Assembly: GCA_019694295.1 (NCBI GenBank)
Contig: JAIBCG010000029.1
Coordinates: 1 to 35,693 of the forward strand
Length of the DNA: 35,693 nt
Direction: 5' to 3'
Source of the DNA: Saprospiraceae bacterium
GTDB taxonomy: Bacteria > Bacteroidota > Bacteroidia > Chitinophagales > Saprospiraceae
Under the pieces are notes generated by a model that saw only the letters and a list, made by a program, of their open reading frames with translations, did no database searches and was not told where the DNA came from. Shown here piece by piece: positions 31,950 to 35,693 of the stretch. Each line of letters starts with the position of its first letter. Position 1 is the first letter of the stretch. A program made the position numbers and the translations under genes.

Positions 31950-34040
31950 ATGTTAAGGCAGGTATTTAATTATTTTCGTTATCCTTTTTATAGCCAAAAG
32001 GATTTGTCAGACTGTGGCATCGAGGCGCTGCGGATGGTACTGGCATTTCACAAGCTGGCACATGATAAAGCACGAGTTGATGCTCGGTTCGAACTCGATG
32101 ATTTTGGCACCAATTTTCTGGCAATTCAAAATGCAGCCAATGAACTCGGACTCGATTGTATTGCTGCAAAGGTTGCTTTGGCTGAAATGAGTCACTTGCC
32201 ATTGCCTGTCATCATCCATTGGAATAATCATCACTTCATAGTTGTCTATGAAATAAGAGAAAGGAGTGTACTGGTGGCAGACCCTGCAAGCGGTATGCGA
32301 GAAATAAGTATTGCGGAGTTTGCAGAGAACTGTTTTAATGGCGATAATCTTCAAGTGCCCAAGGCAAATGTACTGATCTTCGAAAAAAATAATCATGTTA
32401 AGCAAAAAAAACAAGCTCATCTGAAGACGACATCTATGATAGGAGTCAAAACGTGGGTATCCGCTTTAACAACTACAATTTCAGTTACTTATATACTTTT
32501 AAGTTTGCTGGCATTTACTTGTTCAGGCATGATGCCCGGCCACGACATGCTTCTTCTGGGTGGAGCCATTATTCTCTTTTTCTTGAGTGTCATATTTATA
32601 AAATCATTTTCTTATGGAAAAAACATATACTCCGGACAAAATCTCTCGAGTGATATATTGCAATATGCCGAAAAATCAGAATCTATTGATTACCAGGTTG
32701 ATAAAATAATTAATGCATTTTATCTTGGTCAATATTTAAAAGTCAATAAGCCATTGGCTATCATTGCTTGGTCGGTCGTTGCCGGCATTATGCTGTTTGG
32801 GTTTGCGCACAGCGGCTTGATTGGTGCCTCATTTTTTGCTTTAGCTTTGTTGTATTTTCTTGTACTCAAGGGATATACAAAACATTTTGAAAATAAAGAG
32901 TTAAATAGAGTAGCCAATGCTGAGGCTATGCACAGACAATTGTTGAATTATATGCATAAGTCAGCTGAATTTCGCAAGGTAGGAAAGAGAAATACTGACG
33001 GATTGACCGTCGATGCAGGCATCACTCCAGAGTCTTTCACCAGACCCGAAAAACATAGCTGGCTGACAGGTTTGTTTTTATTATCCGGATTCGTTTTGCT
33101 GTTTCGGTCTTATCATTATTCCGAAATAGGCTTTTGCAGATTGATTTGGCTGGCAGCAACATTTGTTATGATGATTCTGGCGATTGACTATACAAATACT
33201 TTTCATTGGATTAACAGAAAGTGGTTTCGATTTCAATTCGGGAACAATTATGCAACTGATGCCGGTGCTAAGTTATATGCTACTGGTGTCACAGCAGATC
33301 TCAGAACTGATGTAAGTGTGCAAAATATAGCCTGTCATTATCCTAGCAGAAATTTCGATTCGGGCCTGGTTAACATTCATTTCTTCATACCTGCGGGTTC
33401 AAAACTCGCCATTATTGGCAGACAGGGCAGTGGAAAATCTACATTAATCAAGCTTATGACCGGACAGATCAAGCCGGATAGCGGATTGCTAACGATTGGC
33501 GGAATCCGAATGGAAGACATAGGTACTGAGCAATTCCTGGATATCACCGGCATTTGTACGAACAACAGCGAACTTCTTGAAGGTACTGTAGAGTGGAACA
33601 TTACTTTAGAAAAGGAAACAAAAAACAACAAAAGACTTAAAGATGTCATTGATGCAACAATGCTTAATAATTTTATTATCAATGTAGAAGATGGTATAAA
33701 ATTGTTTGTGGAGCCTTCGCGAAATAATATTTCTGACAGTATAAGGCGAAAAATCTTGCTCGCACGGCTTTTATATCAAAATAAGCCACTAATATTTATT
33801 GACCTTGAAGATCAGTTTACAGACCCGATAGAGAATCTGACCTTGTTCGAATCCGTAATGGACTATTGTCATGATAAAACTGTAGTGTACACAACGAAGA
33901 ATACAGATGTTGCCGGTCTGGCCAGCCAGATTGTTTTGTTAGAAAATGGAGAACAATTGATGGTGAAAACCGGAGCAGAATACTTGAAAATGAATGAAAG
34001 AAACGAATTGACCACAACAGACCAGGAAAATAGGCATTGA
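31950..34040 (+). CDS. C39 peptidase-containing ABC transporter with degenerate ATPase domain
   Basis: A 696-residue fusion with the layout of bacteriocin-processing ABC exporters. Residues 1-140 are a C39 peptidase domain with Gln16, Cys22 (QKDLSDCG), His95 (HWNNHHF) and Asp111 (ADPASG), so the protease looks intact. Six membrane segments follow at about 168-190, 198-218, 268-286, 289-308, 370-387 and 395-413. The nucleotide-binding domain (450-680) keeps the A-loop Tyr464, Walker A GRQGSGKST (490-498) and Walker B Asp618. However, Asn538 replaces the Q-loop Gln, ISDSI (594-598) replaces LSGGQ, Leu619 the catalytic Glu and Lys650 the switch His. Such losses normally abolish ATP hydrolysis. 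ATG at 31950 is preferred to the TTG just before. Its stop overlaps the next gene (TTGA). It may cleave or bind leader peptides without active export, or pair with another ATPase. Confidence 0.88.
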   Translation: MLRQVFNYFRYPFYSQKDLSDCGIEALRMVLAFHKLAHDKARVDARFELDDFGTNFLAIQNAANELGLDCIAAKVALAEMSHLPLPVIIHWNNHHFIVVYEIRERSVLVADPASGMREISIAEFAENCFNGDNLQVPKANVLIFEKNNHVKQKKQAHLKTTSMIGVKTWVSALTTTISVTYILLSLLAFTCSGMMPGHDMLLLGGAIILFFLSVIFIKSFSYGKNIYSGQNLSSDILQYAEKSESIDYQVDKIINAFYLGQYLKVNKPLAIIAWSVVAGIMLFGFAHSGLIGASFFALALLYFLVLKGYTKHFENKELNRVANAEAMHRQLLNYMHKSAEFRKVGKRNTDGLTVDAGITPESFTRPEKHSWLTGLFLLSGFVLLFRSYHYSEIGFCRLIWLAATFVMMILAIDYTNTFHWINRKWFRFQFGNNYATDAGAKLYATGVTADLRTDVSVQNIACHYPSRNFDSGLVNIHFFIPAGSKLAIIGRQGSGKSTLIKLMTGQIKPDSGLLTIGGIRMEDIGTEQFLDITGICTNNSELLEGTVEWNITLEKETKNNKRLKDVIDATMLNNFIINVEDGIKLFVEPSRNNISDSIRRKILLARLLYQNKPLIFIDLEDQFTDPIENLTLFESVMDYCHDKTVVYTTKNTDVAGLASQIVLLENGEQLMVKTGAEYLKMNERNELTTTDQENRH

Positions 34041-35086
34041 AAAATATTAATATATATTGGATATTGTTCTTAGTTGGATTTTGCGTCTGGCTGGCAACTG
34101 TATTATTTGTACGGATGGACAATGCTTACTTTGTACAAACATCGAGTTATGAACCAATAAATGATACCGCATTTATCCATAAGCTACAATATGCTTTATT
34201 GTCAGATGGTGTGAAAGTTGAAAAATCGCAGCTACTTGGGTACAGCAAGAGTAGAGAAGAAGTTGAAGCGTTAACCGCACTGAATGAAGGTTTGAAGAAT
34301 TTTTCAGATGCGAATGATTTAAAGCAAAGATTTAAAAACAATTCGATAAAAGACTATGAAATCAATGAATTACTAACCTCTTTGATAAAGCTTGATGGTA
34401 CTCAGGCACTCTCTAAGCCAAAGTTAAGGACAGAGAAGATAAGAAGGAGGATTGCTACAAACAAGGATGAAAAAGTACGGTTGGCTGAAAAAGCACTACA
34501 TCAAGCCCAGCAGGCTTACGCTCAGAGGAAAATTAGCATCAGTGAATTAAAGAATGCATCAGATATTCTAGCAGACGCCAGATCAATGCCTGAATACCGT
34601 GAAGTCATTACTACCATAACGCAAAAGTTACCTGCCAATGCAACCGGGCAGAAATTGGATAAAGAAACGCAGCAATTATTACTGAGCAAGATTCAGGAGC
34701 GCATCCGTGCATGGTTTGCTTCGGCTGAAGTTACAGCAGAGGTGAGTGGCATTTTTTATACCAATCAATCTGGCAAGGCCTTCATTGTTCAAAAACACAC
34801 ACAAGGCACTTTACAATTTTTCGACACTTCACTCAGTGCCGAAACTGTTGCAGTGAATATACTTTGTGACGGTGGCGAAGAATTATCAGGTACTGCAAGA
34901 AGATCTTCAGAGCCGGGTTATTACAAGATTTCGCTGAATGATTCCTCAGCTGCCAGATGCATCGATTCGGTCGATTCGAAAGTCGTGATAAAAGTATATC
35001 CCGAAAAGAGCACACTATTCACCCGCTTGATGAACACAGTCAGATCAGACAAAAACTCCACCAAAGCCAAGGCTCCTGCACATTAA
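34037..35086 (+). CDS. HlyD-like membrane-fusion protein, highly diverged
   Basis: A 349-residue protein with one N-terminal membrane segment (about 7-26). A possible first half of a lipoyl/barrel-sandwich motif follows (LLSDGVKVEKSQLLGYS, 54-70), then a charged helical region (about 72-230, with coiled-coil character around EKVRLAEKALHQAQQAYAQR). A beta-rich C-terminal part has VSGIFYTNQSGKAFIVQKH, resembling the second half of the motif. This layout and the position after an ABC exporter point to the HlyD/periplasmic adaptor role, linking inner and outer membranes. The start is TTG at 34037, overlapping the TGA of the ABC gene by four bases; no ATG exists before the membrane segment. The family match is weak by sequence and leans on context. 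No outer-membrane TolC-type gene is seen after it. Confidence 0.65.
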   Translation: MKNINIYWILFLVGFCVWLATVLFVRMDNAYFVQTSSYEPINDTAFIHKLQYALLSDGVKVEKSQLLGYSKSREEVEALTALNEGLKNFSDANDLKQRFKNNSIKDYEINELLTSLIKLDGTQALSKPKLRTEKIRRRIATNKDEKVRLAEKALHQAQQAYAQRKISISELKNASDILADARSMPEYREVITTITQKLPANATGQKLDKETQQLLLSKIQERIRAWFASAEVTAEVSGIFYTNQSGKAFIVQKHTQGTLQFFDTSLSAETVAVNILCDGGEELSGTARRSSEPGYYKISLNDSSAARCIDSVDSKVVIKVYPEKSTLFTRLMNTVRSDKNSTKAKAPAH

Positions 35087-35693
35087 GTAATGCTTCCTTT
35101 ATTATAATGAGAGCATCATTTACTTTTTAAAGGAAGGTAAATATTCTGTTTAAATCAGTTTGCAACCAGTTTAAAGCTAATTTATTTGTTCGTTTGGCTC
35201 ACAAGGGATTATTTCGCAAAGTATTTGATTGGTTTGTGTGACGACACGGAAAACTATTGAAATTATTCTGTATAGAATATTGATGTTCAAAATATAACTA
35301 CGCATCAAAATAAATTATGAAAACTTGAGAACTGTCTTTTTTTAAAAAATTTGAAAGCTTTACAGGCCGGAATGCAAAATCAATTTAAGCGTTAAAATCT
35401 GCTTGTTGGATATGGGGTGGAATATTGTCCATTCTCAATATTGCGACAAATGGTCGATTGTTTTTCGTTATTTCCTGGCTTGTGAAATTTTCAGATTCCC
35501 ATCATCCCAAAGTCTCTCATTCAATCCTGATCCGATTATTCCTTGTAATCAAATCAAAAAATAAGTATTTTTTGATCCGATTAATCCTTGCAATCGGCTC
35601 AAAATTTAGCCTTTTTTGATCCAATTGAGGTATATCCGGCAGTCTATTGGTAGCATGCTATTCGAATACTATTCTTCATATCCTATCTAAGGC
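35087..35693. other. Gene-free AT-rich region at the window end
   Basis: I see no credible gene here; the longest open frame (35425-35619, 64 codons) crosses the tandem repeat and lacks protein-like features. Small structures are present. CTTCCTTT (35093-35100) can pair with AAAGGAAG (35129-35136) but has a long loop and no T-run. AATATTG (35421-35427) pairs with CAATATT (35436-35442), and CGAC/GTCG follow at 35444-35456. A tandem repeat occupies 35528-35627. The next gene probably lies beyond the window. Confidence 0.6.
35528..35627. repeat. Imperfect 44-45 bp tandem repeat, about 2.3 copies
   Basis: Units begin with TGATCCGATT at 35528 and 35573 and with TGATCCAATT at 35617, spaced 45 and 44 bp. 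The first two copies share TGATCCGATTA, TCCTTG, AATC and a T-rich end. In the second copy CCGATT (35577-35582) and AATCGG (35592-35597) form a perfect 6-bp inverted repeat around 9 bases. Confidence 0.8.

Noticed and set aside
35093-35136. Hairpin after the HlyD-like gene as a terminator
   Set aside because: The 8-bp AT-rich stem has a 28-base loop and no following T-run, so I do not call it a terminator.
35425-35619. 64-codon open frame near the right edge
   Set aside because: It runs through the tandem repeat, has no family features and no promoter or start support.

Overview
The window is a contiguous, gene-dense chromosomal piece of a Bacteroidota bacterium, most likely from the Chitinophagia/Sphingobacteriia/Saprospiria part of the phylum (the finer placement is inference). 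The signs are two proteins with type IX secretion (T9SS) type A C-terminal sorting domains, a PorP/SprF-family protein, TonB-dependent receptors with carboxypeptidase-regulatory-like N-termini, a DUF5683 protein next to parAB, many lipoproteins, an almost complete lack of Shine-Dalgarno sequences, and several -7 elements of the Bacteroidota form TAnnTTTG. No tRNA, rRNA, CRISPR array, transposase, integrase or phage gene was seen, so it reads as ordinary chromosome with a few accessory cassettes.

Layout. 1-1103 (minus): a barnase-like secreted or anchored RNase, its barstar-like inhibitor coupled by an ATGA overlap, and the N-terminal part of uridine kinase. 1186-4311: a secreted proline-iminopeptidase-like hydrolase facing an orphan family-5 solute-binding lipoprotein and an FMN reductase. 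4417-8044 (plus): UPF0173 metal-dependent hydrolase, ParA, ParB, a MarC-family membrane protein and a DUF5683 protein, tightly packed. 8058-13241: a T9SS-exported beta-helix protein, a 2[4Fe-4S] ferredoxin with the clearest promoter in the window, a TonB-dependent receptor and a second T9SS cargo. 13308-16216: a CsaA-like tRNA-binding protein, then an ECF sigma factor, a membrane anti-sigma-like protein and an outer-membrane barrel with a Pro/Glu/Met repeat linker. 16299-18181: three stand-alone genes (lipoprotein, single-domain response regulator, secreted unknown).

18350-22169 (minus): a likely operon of a small membrane protein of unknown function, a TonB-dependent receptor and an exported Fe/Mn superoxide dismutase, closed by a terminator. 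22242-25702: oligopeptidase B divergent from a MATE exporter. 25723-28011 (minus): a four-gene operon of ChaN-like protein, unknown lipoprotein, SCO1/SenC copper chaperone and lipoprotein cytochrome c, a plausible heme/copper module. 28094-31676: CRY-DASH photolyase-like protein with a TTG start, PorP/SprF, an OmpH/Skp-like lipoprotein and a small HAD phosphatase.

31950-35086 (plus) holds the most unusual system: an ABC transporter with an apparently intact C39 peptidase domain (Cys22, His95, Asp111) whose nucleotide-binding domain keeps Walker A but has lost the Q-loop Gln, the LSGGQ signature, the catalytic Glu and the switch His. It is translationally coupled (TTGA overlap) to a highly diverged HlyD-like membrane-fusion protein. 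No double-glycine precursor peptide is visible nearby. The last 600 bases carry no convincing gene but contain a 44-45 bp imperfect tandem repeat.
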